Below are positions 36,081 through 45,626 of a stretch of 64,000 nt of DNA, piece after piece; position 1 is the first letter of the stretch, and each line of letters opens with the position of its first letter. The DNA comes from Bacteroidales bacterium (GTDB lineage Bacteria; Bacteroidota; Bacteroidia; Bacteroidales; UBA4417): contig JADJHD010000021.1 in NCBI GenBank assembly GCA_016707705.1, positions 1 to 64,000 of the forward strand. Reading direction: 5' to 3'. Both the position numbers and the translations under genes were made by a program. The notes beneath the pieces were generated by a model that did no database searches, was not told where the DNA came from, and saw only the letters and a program-made list of their open reading frames with translations.

Positions 36081-38684
36081 CTACTCTTTTTCAAATGAAC
36101 CGAGTGCTGTACTTCCCAGAATAAACTGGCTTTCATTGTTGCTGCAGTCTTTGAGCAGCTGGCTTGGATAGATATTTTTCACTTCATAAAGTGCCTTTAT
36201 CAATGCCTTCAGTTTTTCTTCCCTGTTGGTTTCATCCCTTCCTGATTTCAGGTAAAGCCAATCCTTGTAAGCTTTTTCGATAAGAGAAATATCTTCCTTG
36301 CTGATCCAGCAGATTTTTGTAAGGATATGTGCCGGGGTCTCTTCCCTGATTACCTGTTCGGCGAACCTTCTGAATTGCATATTCCGGAAGCGTCCATTTT
36401 CAGCTGGAAGGATAAAGTGGAGGCGATAGGAATAGGGATCAAAATCGGAACAGGATGTCTGTTGCTCAGCCTTGCAGATGGGAAGGAAAGGGTCAGTGGA
36501 ATCAGGTTCCGGTCGGAGAAGGATATTCTCAATCAGGTAAAAGCCCTCCTCGCTGAATTGTTCCTGCAGATAGAATATCAGCGAATCGATGGCCTGATTC
36601 ATCAATTCTGTAGTTGCGAAATACTCTATCCTTCGGGCGATAACTTCACCGGACCCATCAACGATATTGAAATAGAATCTTTCATCAATGGTTACCTTTC
36701 GCTGGTAGGATGCCGGCAACATTGCTGCCTTCAGGGCTCTTCTCATTTCAGCTCTGGCAAGCTCCTCCGTTGAATAATGTGTGCTGCTGCTGAGTATGAT
36801 CTTGCCGCTCTCGCTATGCCTTATCCTGAACCGGAACTCATCACCGGGAGTGGAATCAATTTCTGCATAAATGGTAAACTGAAATTCGCTCAAATCGCGG
36901 CGAAGCAGGTTTCTCATGCCCAGCAGCTTTCCAATTCTGTTCTCCAGTCCGGAAATATTGCTGCTGTCCCAGAGATCAGTATCTGCTGACAGACTATAGT
37001 TATATGCCTTTGACCTCTGACTGCTGTTGGTTTCATAGCTTGAAAGAAATTCGCTTTTTACTGCTGCAATACTTTCAGCACTGCTGCCCAGGGCTTCATG
37101 GACAATGGATGCATAATCGTGAAAACGTTCAGCAAAGCGGGCAATCAGGTGGTCGAGGAAACGATTCCTGCGTTCCGGATGATTGGAGCCCAGATCCAGC
37201 ACTTCATCCAGTTTTCCCTGAATTGAAGTTTCTTCCACGCCATAAATTTTCTGATACTCTTTAAAGCTGCTGACTGTCTGCTGGAAATAGGTGCGGTGCA
37301 ATTCCGGATCGGCTGAGAGCAGATCAGCGGCCTTGCCCAGCTGTGCAAAATATCCTGCCATCAGCTGATCGAAGAAGAGCAGGTAGGCCTTCAACTGGTA
37401 CGAAAGGGCTTTCCTTGAATCCGTAGCAGATGAATCCAGACCGGCATCTGTTAATCCATAAATTGCCGGGAAATGATTCTGAAATGAGTAGTAGGAATCG
37501 GGATTGCGATATCTTCCCGCTGGAACCGGCAGGTCTTCAGGGATATAGCTTTCTGATTTTGAGGGTACGGAAAGCTGCTTCAATGACTCCATCACCGAAT
37601 CAAGTCGGGGGAATACAGGCATGTTATGCTTGAAGAACTTTATCAGATGATAGTTGTCGTCGAGGAAATCAATACTCAAACTGGCTTTCTTCCCGGGTTC
37701 AACAGGGATTACCCAGCTGCTGCCTGATGTAGGAACATAGTCTTCTGCAGGAATTGCCGGCACTATTCTCATTTCCCTCACTGCCAGTACTCCGGGTATA
37801 TCCATCACCTCGCTGATTAGGTCTGACAGGCGGATGCTCTCCCGAAGTTCACTTTGCTCCAGCTCATTATTATCAATGAAACCATGATTGAGAAGTGGTC
37901 CTTCAAATATTTCATCAGTGGAATAGAAGTTATCCCCTGATTTTCTCCGCTTCAGCATTTCACCCAGACTGTAAAACCTCACTTCCGGACTAAGGTAGTT
38001 TTGGATGCGCTGGTAAACTGCAGCTTTCACGGCAGATGCATCCGCATTGGGATAGAGCTCTATTTCAGCACAGAGGTTGAATACCTGGACTTCTATATCG
38101 GATATATCGACAAAATCCTCACAAAGGTTGCGATTGGCATTGAGCAGTTCCCTTACGGTCTGCTTAATGGCTTCCTTTTGCTCAGGACTTAGTACATTAC
38201 TTTCATATTCAAGGGTCACATCATACAGTCCGTGAATGGGAACCTCTTCAATACCGGGTAGTCCGGGATCTGTTGCCAGAAGCTCGCCCCGAAAACCATC
38301 GGCAAAATAACTAAGGCTATGTGGTTTCAGCCAGGCATTCCTGATTCCCGGACTGTCGATGATCAGCTTTCGGTAATCCTGATTGGTGAGGGCGGTATTG
38401 GGGAAGATGGAACGTGCAGTGTAGAATAATCCTCTTGGCTTGTTGGGATTTGCAGGGTCGGAGACAAGGTCGCGGATTGGGAAGGATGCCCTGTAACCCA
38501 GGTCAGTCAATGCATAGCAAAGCAGCTCGAGGATTGTGATTCCTGGGTCATGAACATTGTAATCGGTCCAGATTTGCCTCGACAATTCCTGGGCATAGCT
38601 AAGGCCCTGCTCATAAAGCTTACGGTGATCCAGTGCAGGGTCACGGTCACTTTTTCTGGGTATGCTGAGTTGCGAGAGCGTCAT
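36081..38684 (-). CDS. eCIS baseplate component, Afp12-like
   Basis: The start of the protein, LSRQIWTDYNVHDPGITILE with LLCYALTDLGYRASFPI (about residues 32-70), matches the N-terminus of Afp12/Pvc12-like baseplate proteins, which with Afp11 form the wedge of the baseplate like T4 gp7/gp6. The 867 residues have no signal or membrane segments, fitting a particle made in the cytoplasm. The gene lies 11 bases after the baseplate J gene. The middle part (about 400-700) is helical and charged, and the C-terminal part keeps the family-like FAEQVIREETPAHILTKICW. Confidence 0.85.
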   Translation of the reverse strand: MTLSQLSIPRKSDRDPALDHRKLYEQGLSYAQELSRQIWTDYNVHDPGITILELLCYALTDLGYRASFPIRDLVSDPANPNKPRGLFYTARSIFPNTALTNQDYRKLIIDSPGIRNAWLKPHSLSYFADGFRGELLATDPGLPGIEEVPIHGLYDVTLEYESNVLSPEQKEAIKQTVRELLNANRNLCEDFVDISDIEVQVFNLCAEIELYPNADASAVKAAVYQRIQNYLSPEVRFYSLGEMLKRRKSGDNFYSTDEIFEGPLLNHGFIDNNELEQSELRESIRLSDLISEVMDIPGVLAVREMRIVPAIPAEDYVPTSGSSWVIPVEPGKKASLSIDFLDDNYHLIKFFKHNMPVFPRLDSVMESLKQLSVPSKSESYIPEDLPVPAGRYRNPDSYYSFQNHFPAIYGLTDAGLDSSATDSRKALSYQLKAYLLFFDQLMAGYFAQLGKAADLLSADPELHRTYFQQTVSSFKEYQKIYGVEETSIQGKLDEVLDLGSNHPERRNRFLDHLIARFAERFHDYASIVHEALGSSAESIAAVKSEFLSSYETNSSQRSKAYNYSLSADTDLWDSSNISGLENRIGKLLGMRNLLRRDLSEFQFTIYAEIDSTPGDEFRFRIRHSESGKIILSSSTHYSTEELARAEMRRALKAAMLPASYQRKVTIDERFYFNIVDGSGEVIARRIEYFATTELMNQAIDSLIFYLQEQFSEEGFYLIENILLRPEPDSTDPFLPICKAEQQTSCSDFDPYSYRLHFILPAENGRFRNMQFRRFAEQVIREETPAHILTKICWISKEDISLIEKAYKDWLYLKSGRDETNREEKLKALIKALYEVKNIYPSQLLKDCSNNESQFILGSTALGSFEKE

Positions 38685-38695
38685 GTCGTTCGTAG

Positions 38696-41600
38696 TTATT
38701 TAGCCTCCAAAATTTTATGATCTGCAGCTGATACAAGGATTGAGTCCGGTGTAATTCCCTCAATTACAGACTGATCATCCGACATGCTGCCACTTGCCGT
38801 TTCAGTGTAAATGAACAGTTCTTCGATGTAATCCACATAAGTCAGTTCTTCGATGAAATTCAGCAGCACCGATTTGTATAGTCGTCCTCCAAAATCAATT
38901 TCACCGGATTGTCCGTATGCCCATGGACTTAAATATTCCCTGATGGCCTGATTCATTTGAATACTGTAGAAGTTGAATTCAAAGCCGTTCCTGAATTTGA
39001 CCTTGCACTCCACTTTAACGGTTTGGTATCTGGGATTTTTGACCCTGAGCTGAACCTGCATCCCGGAATGCTGGTGCAGAAACTCATCGATTCGATGCAG
39101 GGTTTCCGAATTCACTTTGGGCTGCAGCGGATTCACGGCATTCTTGTTCCTGAGATCAGGAATCACAATGAGGAGAACATGTCCGGGTGCCATCCAGCAA
39201 AACTTGCCGGAATCTTCAAAATACCTGGAGTGAGGGATTGCTTTTACTTTGTGGACTTCGGCGAATTGTTGAAGCACCATTCGCTCATAATCCCAGCTGC
39301 TGATACTTCTGTTTTTATGCCTGAGCCTTTCCGAAACCCTTGTATTGAATGCTTTTTCCAGTTCTTCCTTTTTCCCTCCGAATGAATTGAAGGGTTGCAC
39401 TATTGATTTAACATGAGGATGACTGATTTTCAGCTTTGAAATCCTGTTTTTTTCGAGAGGGGCATCAAGATGTTCAGGGTCGTTGTCGTTATTGATGAAA
39501 GCGGCCTCCAGAGCATTGGGGAAGATACCTGTTACCTTGCATATTGAGGCAAAACTACCGCTTATGCCTGCTTTCAGCCAGATGAGTCCTGGTGTAAGCA
39601 GAGTATGGGAAGTGCTGGCATCTGTAGGAATGACAAATCTGATAATACCTGATTTCCGCAACTGATCAGTGGTATCAAGCACAACACCCCTGAAGTCGAG
39701 AGGCATCCAGTAATTATCACTGAGTATGCTCCATTCCGGTACTGAATGAGGAATATCCGGATCTTCGCTGCCTTCAGCAAGTTGGAATAATATGCTTACA
39801 CTGTCGCCGGGTTGAATTTCGCTGAAGCCGATTAACAGTTCCCCGGACTTGCTGTAGGTGGGGAGCAGCTTGACTTCCCGGGGTGAAGAAAATGATAATT
39901 GAGCATGCTGGAAGGCATGTTCCCTCATTTGTCCGCCATAAGCCAGATGGAAGAAACCAAGGGCGTCATTTGAATAGGATTCAGCAGTTGCCGAGAAAAT
40001 TTCAACCTCTCCGGAGCTGGCCTTGTATGAAAGCAGAAGCTGGCTCAGTACCGGTGAATACGGCTCATTAAGTGCCGCAAAGGGTTGAGGTGCATCCGGA
40101 TCCTTTACATAGTTCACCACCTTTTCAACTGATTTCTTAAGGTATTCCGCATGCAGGAAACTCTGCCTCAAAGTCAGGTTGATCTTTCCAGGCTGTGATT
40201 GCTGTGAAGGCAGAGGCTGGAAAATCAGGGTTGGGAAACTGCTTCCAATCCTGCGGATCAGTGGCTTTGCCCAAAGTGATTCGGTAAGCTTAAGCGCAGA
40301 AATCAATCCGGTATTGATAAAAAGTCCCGAAGAAATCGTTTCTCCATTCATCAGGTCCAGTTCTATTGGTCGGGTAGCATTACCTGAATCGAAGAGGGGA
40401 AGCGATGACTGCCGGTAGTTCTTGTTGAATGCAGTGGAGAAATTCGAGCTCATTGTGAATGAGGAATTGCTGATTCCCATTCCATAGGCCTGATAATGGG
40501 TGCCAAGGTTTGCCGGCGGATTCTTCCACTCCAGAGAAATGCTTATAGCGGTAAGATTCTTCGATAAAGCTTCCTCACAACCAATTTTTAAGGATGATCC
40601 TGCTGTGGCCTGCTGTCCGAATGGAGCAAAAGGCTTCTTGGGGTCCAGTTTGCCAAGGTCATTTTCAAGCTCAAGTTGCTTGATGCCGGTAACATAAACC
40701 TGAATTGAGGCTTTGCGGATTACCAGATCCTTCAGATCATTGTAGCCTGAAGTCTGTTCATCTGAAGGCTGTCGGAGCAGCAACTGAATTATAGGTGCGG
40801 AGGCTGCAAACCTGCCTCCATGGATTTCCGGCAGATAGTCCACTATCGCTTTTTCGGTTGCCGGGACAGTTAGCTTCACCTGCAACCTGCCTGTTTCTTT
40901 CCAGCTGGGTGATACGATGTAGGGTCCAGTCCAGCCTTTCTCAGCTGTGAGGTAAACTTCAAACAGCTGATGCAGTGATTCTTCTTCAGGATAGGCTTCT
41001 CCCAGTGAATCAAGCTGAATTTCCAGCTCGATGCTGCGATTGCCCTCCTTCATGCGAAGTACAGGCGATGCAAATGCAAATCCGGTCTCCAGAATCGGCA
41101 GTCCGGGTTTGCCAAATGCAGGCCAGGCAGTATCTTCCGAGGAGAGTTTCTCTCCCATTCCATCCAGTGAATTGGCTACAGGTGCATGATGAATGCTGCC
41201 TTTGCCATCCTGCTGATAGAATATGGAACGCAGCGATTCTATTTTTGCGTTTCCGATCACGGTATCCCGTACTGGTTTATAGATCAGCTCTTTCCCTTTG
41301 CCATCCTTGCCTGCAGTGAATAAATTACTTTGGCCAAGCAGGAAGGAGGGACTGTTTTTCCTGGGCTCTATCACCAGGTGCACATGATCAGGCTCTTCCG
41401 GATTCTTTGTCAGCCGCAGCACATCCTTGTAGTAAAAAGCCAGGTGACGTGCTGTGAATTCATTGATAAGCCGTTTTGGCCCAGATTCATACAATCTGAG
41501 GAACGACATGAACAAGGCTAGATGGGGGGTTATTTTTCCATCAGGAGAATCAAGAAGGACGTCTATTTCCTCTTTTCCATGCGGGAAAAAGGCTGACCAG

Positions 41601-41794
41601 TCGCCTTCAGGAAGTTCAGTTTGATGCCGGTAAAAATTGATATATTCGGAGAGCCTGGAGCTGAATTCCAGTAGTTCCGCTGCATTCCTTTCCTCGATAT
41701 CGGCATAATGGGCTTCCAGCTCAAGAGGAAACCTGCCTGACTGCGATTGTCCGGGAAGGGAATTCAGAAAGCGAAGAAGTTCAGAGTCAGCCAT
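38696..41794 (-). CDS. eCIS baseplate J-like protein, Afp11-like
   Basis: At 1032 residues this is the larger wedge protein. The C-terminal third carries the baseplate J hallmarks: FNTRVSERLRHKNRSISSWD and YERMVLQQFAEVHKVKAIPH (about 795-845), VLLIVIPDLRNKNAVNPLQP and a final segment with VECKVKFRNGFEF and GGRLYKSVLLNFIEELTYVD. In Afp/PVC, Afp11 spans the baseplate and links the sheath to the hub. The N-terminal two thirds diverge and may carry extra surface domains. The gene lies between gp25-like (8 bases) and Afp12-like (11 bases) genes. Confidence 0.88.
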   Translation of the reverse strand: MADSELLRFLNSLPGQSQSGRFPLELEAHYADIEERNAAELLEFSSRLSEYINFYRHQTELPEGDWSAFFPHGKEEIDVLLDSPDGKITPHLALFMSFLRLYESGPKRLINEFTARHLAFYYKDVLRLTKNPEEPDHVHLVIEPRKNSPSFLLGQSNLFTAGKDGKGKELIYKPVRDTVIGNAKIESLRSIFYQQDGKGSIHHAPVANSLDGMGEKLSSEDTAWPAFGKPGLPILETGFAFASPVLRMKEGNRSIELEIQLDSLGEAYPEEESLHQLFEVYLTAEKGWTGPYIVSPSWKETGRLQVKLTVPATEKAIVDYLPEIHGGRFAASAPIIQLLLRQPSDEQTSGYNDLKDLVIRKASIQVYVTGIKQLELENDLGKLDPKKPFAPFGQQATAGSSLKIGCEEALSKNLTAISISLEWKNPPANLGTHYQAYGMGISNSSFTMSSNFSTAFNKNYRQSSLPLFDSGNATRPIELDLMNGETISSGLFINTGLISALKLTESLWAKPLIRRIGSSFPTLIFQPLPSQQSQPGKINLTLRQSFLHAEYLKKSVEKVVNYVKDPDAPQPFAALNEPYSPVLSQLLLSYKASSGEVEIFSATAESYSNDALGFFHLAYGGQMREHAFQHAQLSFSSPREVKLLPTYSKSGELLIGFSEIQPGDSVSILFQLAEGSEDPDIPHSVPEWSILSDNYWMPLDFRGVVLDTTDQLRKSGIIRFVIPTDASTSHTLLTPGLIWLKAGISGSFASICKVTGIFPNALEAAFINNDNDPEHLDAPLEKNRISKLKISHPHVKSIVQPFNSFGGKKEELEKAFNTRVSERLRHKNRSISSWDYERMVLQQFAEVHKVKAIPHSRYFEDSGKFCWMAPGHVLLIVIPDLRNKNAVNPLQPKVNSETLHRIDEFLHQHSGMQVQLRVKNPRYQTVKVECKVKFRNGFEFNFYSIQMNQAIREYLSPWAYGQSGEIDFGGRLYKSVLLNFIEELTYVDYIEELFIYTETASGSMSDDQSVIEGITPDSILVSAADHKILEAK

Positions 41795-41802
41795 AGGTAC
41801 TG

Positions 41803-42285
41803 CTATCGGGAGTTAAAATCAACGGTTTTTCTTACTTCATTGCCATCCGAGGTGTAAAATGGATAAACCAGGTTATACCTTGAGTTGGTTGTGCGTACTT
41901 CATAAGTCAGGATAAGGATGATCTTGCCTTCCAACTCTGCGGAACTGTCGAGTTCGAGAGAGAGCTGGTTGATTCTTGGTTCGTACACCAGCAGGGCATA
42001 CTTGATCCTGTCCTTTAAAAGCGTTTTTGCAGAAGTCCCCATAGGCTCAAAAAGCAGGGGATGCATGTCAAGTCCATATTTCGGGTTGAGGAACCTTTCA
42101 CCTGCGGCAGTCCCAAGCAGAATCTGCAGACTGGACTGAATATCCTGTTCATCGGCAGTCATCAGCACTTCTCCGCTCTCAGGACTGAATTCCGGAGGGA
42201 AGCTCCAGCCATTGCCAAGAAATGAGGTATATGATGATTTGGTTTTTTCCGGTTCCATACTTTTTTGATTCTGATAATTATGCAT
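41803..42285 (-). CDS. eCIS baseplate wedge protein, gp25-like (Afp9)
   Basis: A 160-residue GPW/gp25-family protein. The family core is ADEQDIQSSLQILLGTAAGE followed by RFLNPKYGLDMHPLLFEP (about 44-81), where the E-R-F/L-N-P-x-Y-G pattern is diagnostic. Gp25-like proteins join the baseplate to the sheath and start its polymerisation. ATG at 42285 is used; a second ATG (MEPEKTKSSY) nine codons later is equally possible. The family part starts well after both. Confidence 0.92.
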   Translation of the reverse strand: MHNYQNQKSMEPEKTKSSYTSFLGNGWSFPPEFSPESGEVLMTADEQDIQSSLQILLGTAAGERFLNPKYGLDMHPLLFEPMGTSAKTLLKDRIKYALLVYEPRINQLSLELDSSAELEGKIILILTYEVRTTNSRYNLVYPFYTSDGNEVRKTVDFNSR

Positions 42286-42309
42286 TTATGAAAAAGCATT
42301 CCTGCTGTG

Positions 42310-42588
42310 TCATCCTATTTGAACAGTGGGATCTCCAACTGCAGCCATTGCACCGCAAACACAGGCATCGCTTATCCTAAGTGCCGGCTTTCCGCCTATC
42401 ATCACTGTTGGACTCCCTGTAACAAAGGGACTCGAGGTAGGCTGATGTCCGCTTGGAGGAAGGCTGCAAATATGGATATCACCCATGACGGCAGCGGGCA
42501 GACTTCCAATCAGGACATTGGCAACACCTGGACCTGTGACCATGCCACCGTGGTTGCTGATATCTGTAACTCTTACTGCTGAAGGCAT
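42310..42588 (-). CDS. PAAR-repeat spike tip protein (Afp10-like)
   Basis: A 92-residue protein made only of a PAAR-like domain: VRVTDISNHGGMVTGPGVAN, VLIGSLPAAVMGDIHIC, VTGSPTVMIGGKPALRISDA and a final CVCGAMAAVGDPTVQIG. The His and Cys residues would hold the metal at the sharpened tip. In contractile systems PAAR proteins cap the VgrG-like trimer and help pierce the target membrane. No toxin domain is fused to it here. It lies between the spike gene (11 bases) and the gp25-like gene (24 bases). Confidence 0.95.
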   Translation of the reverse strand: MPSAVRVTDISNHGGMVTGPGVANVLIGSLPAAVMGDIHICSLPPSGHQPTSSPFVTGSPTVMIGGKPALRISDACVCGAMAAVGDPTVQIG

Positions 42589-42599
42589 GGCTTACTATT

Positions 42600-44339
42600 T
42601 TAGTTTATTTGTACGATAGCTCCCCTGATCACTGTATTTCCGGAACTGCTGAGTTCAACCGAGCCAGTGGCTTCCAGTTTCAGTCTATTGTCTCCCGAGA
42701 GGTCGAGCGTGAGCCCGTTGATGGTGATTCCCAAGCCTGCCTTGATTTCAAGTTCCATGGCACTTTCAATCGATACCTTGTCAGGCTTCATTTCTATTTT
42801 GTTTCCTGAATCATCTTCAAGAAGTATTTTCTGTGCGCTGTCATCCATAAGTAGTTTTCTGCCGGAGGGCATCTCCAGTTTCAGAATCTTTTCCTCATCA
42901 TTGATGTAAATCTTAATGCCTTCCCTGCTCAAATAGCCCTTTTCAGGATTGCCTGAGGCTGTGGAAAATGGCGGAGGATTGGCTGAGGAGAACAATTTGC
43001 CAAGAATTACGGGTTGCCTGGGGTCATCATCAAGGAATCCCAAAATAACCTCATCATTTGGTTCAGGAAGGAAGAAGAAACCTCTGTTGTTGCCGGCATC
43101 CAGCGATGCCATTCTTGCCCATATTCCGTCGCCTGCGGGATCCAGCAATGGCATCCGCACCCTTACCCTGTTCTCTCCGATGGGATCAATATTGTCGATC
43201 ACAATTCCGATCTGCAATCCGTTTATTGCCGGCAGCAGCGCCCCTGCCTGAGGTGCGGTTACCTGTTCATCGGGAAGGATTCCCTCTTCCGGAAGTCCGA
43301 ACTGCATATGGGTCATCCAGCCTTCCTGCTGATTGATGCTGTGCCTGATTCCGCTGATGATGATGTTTCCGCTGAATCGTTCCCCTACGCCTGAAACCGA
43401 AATCACATCACCGGGATTCACTTCTGCAATGCCTTCACATTTCAGCCTACCGCAAACCTTGTTGAGGTTGGCAGTCTGGTAGATTGAATCTGCCCAGGCC
43501 TGTACTTCTTCCTGAGGAAGATTGGTCTGCTGCGTATGAAAGTTCTCCAAGCCTACAACCCTTGATAAATCCTGACTTTCGAGATTACCTGGGGCGAGGG
43601 TTCCTGCATCGCTGCCATCCTGACTAATGGTTGACTGTGACGATGCATCCCAAACTGTACTCTGAACGCCTGAAATCTGCTGGCGGGCATCTGTTTCAAT
43701 ATCAAATTCAAGCAGGGTGGCTCCAAAAAGCAGGTTGATAGCAGGAGTTCCTGAAATAGCGGGTTTCACAGCCTTCAGCTGATTGTCGTTTGAAAGCAGC
43801 CACAAGCCGTTTGCCCGGCAGCGTGAAAGGATAAAGTCCCAGTCGGTACAATAGTATTGAACCATTTGGGCATGCTGAACAGAGGTGGTTTCGCTGCTTC
43901 CACTGAGGGAGGCATTGCTGATAATTTCAATGATGATCTCCTGATCGGTTTTGTTGAAGAAACTGCCATTCTTCCGACCTACACTCAGTTTCACAGCTTC
44001 ATGCCGGCATTCAACTATCAGCTGGGGTGCTGAATTGCCGCGCATCTTAATGCTGTTTTTAATGATGATGCCTTCAAAAAGCGATTGTGGCTGATCTGTC
44101 GGACCAGCTTCAACCTGAATCCTTTTTCCGGGGATAAACAAATCCTGATTGCTGAGTGGAAAATCTCCCTGAGATGGGCTGCCGTCGAGGTAAATCAGGG
44201 TTGCCGAACTGATTTTGTTGGCTGCATTGACAATGCTGGCCGAAAGAAGCTGGTGCACCCTTTCAACGGCAACTCCATCCACTTTCACGGTGAACTCGCG
44301 ATGTGCTGCTGATACGGGTATAGATCTTTCTTCGGGCAT
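42600..44339 (-). CDS. eCIS central spike protein, VgrG-like (Afp8-like)
   Basis: A 579-residue VgrG/gp5-gp27-like protein. Residues 1-350 correspond to the gp27-like hub (FTVKVDGVAVERVHQLLSAS; IEIISNASLSG; WADSIYQTANLNKVCGRLKC). An OB fold follows with GIVIDNIDPIGENRVRVRMP and EVILGFLDDDPRQPVILGKL (about 375-450). The C-terminal 120 residues are a beta-prism of short alternating repeats (KILKLEMPSGRKLLMDD, KILLEDDSGNKIEMKPDKVS, LKLEATGSVELSSSGNTVI). No lysozyme domain is present, unlike T4 gp5. It forms the trimeric spike under the PAAR tip. Confidence 0.95.
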   Translation of the reverse strand: MPEERSIPVSAAHREFTVKVDGVAVERVHQLLSASIVNAANKISSATLIYLDGSPSQGDFPLSNQDLFIPGKRIQVEAGPTDQPQSLFEGIIIKNSIKMRGNSAPQLIVECRHEAVKLSVGRKNGSFFNKTDQEIIIEIISNASLSGSSETTSVQHAQMVQYYCTDWDFILSRCRANGLWLLSNDNQLKAVKPAISGTPAINLLFGATLLEFDIETDARQQISGVQSTVWDASSQSTISQDGSDAGTLAPGNLESQDLSRVVGLENFHTQQTNLPQEEVQAWADSIYQTANLNKVCGRLKCEGIAEVNPGDVISVSGVGERFSGNIIISGIRHSINQQEGWMTHMQFGLPEEGILPDEQVTAPQAGALLPAINGLQIGIVIDNIDPIGENRVRVRMPLLDPAGDGIWARMASLDAGNNRGFFFLPEPNDEVILGFLDDDPRQPVILGKLFSSANPPPFSTASGNPEKGYLSREGIKIYINDEEKILKLEMPSGRKLLMDDSAQKILLEDDSGNKIEMKPDKVSIESAMELEIKAGLGITINGLTLDLSGDNRLKLEATGSVELSSSGNTVIRGAIVQIN

Positions 44340-44344
44340 CTCAT

Positions 44345-45013
44345 TTACTTTTCAAGTGGTGGAAAGAATATTCTGCTTCCTGCTACAGGATTGCGGAAAT
44401 CATCGATGTCATTGGCTTTGGCAACTTCAAGGTAATAGGAGGGGTCGCCGTAAATCTCCTGGCAGAGCTCAGGAAGGCTTTGTCCTGCCTTGAGCATTCG
44501 CATGTGTGTGAGATCCGGGGACTGGTCCTGTGCTTCAGCTACCCTAGAGGTGTCATCGGAATTGTCGGTGAAGGTTGCTGTGATGGTTGCCCTCAGCGGA
44601 CTGCCATCCGGCCTGAACATTTTGTAAGCGATGGATGCGTTTTTCAGAATACATCTTCTTACGGGCAGTTTCCCCCAGACAATCATCAGGTAATTGGGGC
44701 GATGGATGTCTCCGTTATAGCCGGTTACCGTTTGAAACTGTTCAAATACATCCTGCACTTCTGCTTTTTTCCCGTTAGCACCGGTTCCATCAATGAAGAA
44801 GTTCAGGGTCAGATCGCCGGGCTTGACCTTTTTGAACTCCATTCGGCTGTTGGTGGTTCCGGAGCCCTGACTGCTATCATATTCCATCTCGTAGGAGAAA
44901 GTAATCTCATTCGGGTTTACATAGGCTACGAATTCACCTATTGAACTGCCTGAGTAGTCAGCCTGGGTGAATGCACGGATGCTAAGCTTTTCAAGAGTTC
45001 CTCTGTCGCTCAT
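44345..45013 (-). CDS. LysM-domain tube/spike adaptor (Afp7-like)
   Basis: A 222-residue CIS adaptor protein that joins the tube end to the spike hub, like Afp7 and T4 gp53-type LysM proteins. The first 150 residues are beta-rich (FVAYVNPNEITFSYEMEYD, DLTLNFFIDGTGANG). The C-terminal 55 residues are a LysM-like domain (MLKAGQSLPELCQEIYGDPS, then VAKANDIDDFRNPVAGSRIF). I chose ATG 45013: it lies one base after the stop of the small DUF5908 gene and has AAGGAG nine bases before it, a rare clear Shine-Dalgarno in this window. ATG 45046 upstream in frame would overlap that gene. Confidence 0.9.
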   Translation of the reverse strand: MSDRGTLEKLSIRAFTQADYSGSSIGEFVAYVNPNEITFSYEMEYDSSQGSGTTNSRMEFKKVKPGDLTLNFFIDGTGANGKKAEVQDVFEQFQTVTGYNGDIHRPNYLMIVWGKLPVRRCILKNASIAYKMFRPDGSPLRATITATFTDNSDDTSRVAEAQDQSPDLTHMRMLKAGQSLPELCQEIYGDPSYYLEVAKANDIDDFRNPVAGSRIFFPPLEK

Positions 45014-45014
45014 C

Positions 45015-45176
45015 CTATCTTTCTCCTTTCTGCTTAAGTATTTCAAGCACTATTTCAACACATTCCTGCACCATGGACTGACGGTCGGCTGCTGTCAGTC
45101 CTGTTCCTGAATTCCCGGTAGTCGCCTGATTTCCTGCTTCTACCGAGATAACCACTTCATCAACAATTATGGGCAT
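45015..45176 (-). CDS. Small DUF5908-family eCIS protein (Afp6-like), 53 aa
   Basis: This short gene fills the gap between the second tube gene and the LysM adaptor. The product starts MPIIVDEVVISVEAGNQ and ends with an amphipathic helix, MVQECVEIVLEILKQKGER, exactly the layout of DUF5908 proteins found at this position in eCIS loci (Afp6/Pvc6). The role is not known; the C-terminal helix suggests binding to another component during assembly. Start spacing is three bases from the preceding gene, and its stop is one base from the next start, so all three are translationally linked. Confidence 0.85.
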   Translation of the reverse strand: MPIIVDEVVISVEAGNQATTGNSGTGLTAADRQSMVQECVEIVLEILKQKGER

Positions 45177-45179
45177 CGC

Positions 45180-45626
45180 TTACGATTTATCTATTGTAAA
45201 ATACTGGTAGTACATCTGGAGGGTTTCCACAACTATCTCATTCTGATTGGCATTGAAGTCACTTACTGTCCATTTTGTCGGGTAGGCATTCACCAGATGC
45301 CAGGTTATGAGGGGCTCGTGGTTCTGATTCAACAGCACTACATCCACATTTTTGGGATGGATATCCAATTCACGGATGCTTTTCGACATCCAGTCGGCTA
45401 GCGCAGATGAAACCTGCATGCCACGCTTCAGCACCAGTTCCGCATAACGACTGGGTCCGGGGTACTTCTGTGCGAACCTGTTTTCACCTCCTTCGGCATA
45501 TTCTTCGGTAACAGTTTCCACTGACAAACCGCTGACTTCCGAAAAACGGGAATCATTTCCACCGGAATCAAGCCCCAGAACTTCCACTTTAAAATGAAAG
45601 CCAACGGGTGGAAGGAACTGTGCCAT
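45180..45626 (-). CDS. eCIS tube protein 2 (tube initiator, Afp5-like; gp19 family)
   Basis: A 148-residue phage tail-tube (gp19-like) protein: FLPPVGFHFKVEVLGLDS, FSEVSGLSVETVTEEYAEGG, and SRYAELVLKRGMQVSSALAD. In Afp/PVC the second tube protein sits at the baseplate end and starts the tube. The insertion loop after GLSVETVTEEYAEGGENRF and the proximity to baseplate genes favour that assignment over the main tube. It shares one base with the end of tube protein 1 (TAATG-type junction). Confidence 0.9.
   Translation of the reverse strand: MAQFLPPVGFHFKVEVLGLDSGGNDSRFSEVSGLSVETVTEEYAEGGENRFAQKYPGPSRYAELVLKRGMQVSSALADWMSKSIRELDIHPKNVDVVLLNQNHEPLITWHLVNAYPTKWTVSDFNANQNEIVVETLQMYYQYFTIDKS

Noticed and set aside
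40975..41319. Plus-strand frame of 114 codons opposite baseplate J
   Set aside because: Antisense to a conserved structural gene; composition unlike a protein.
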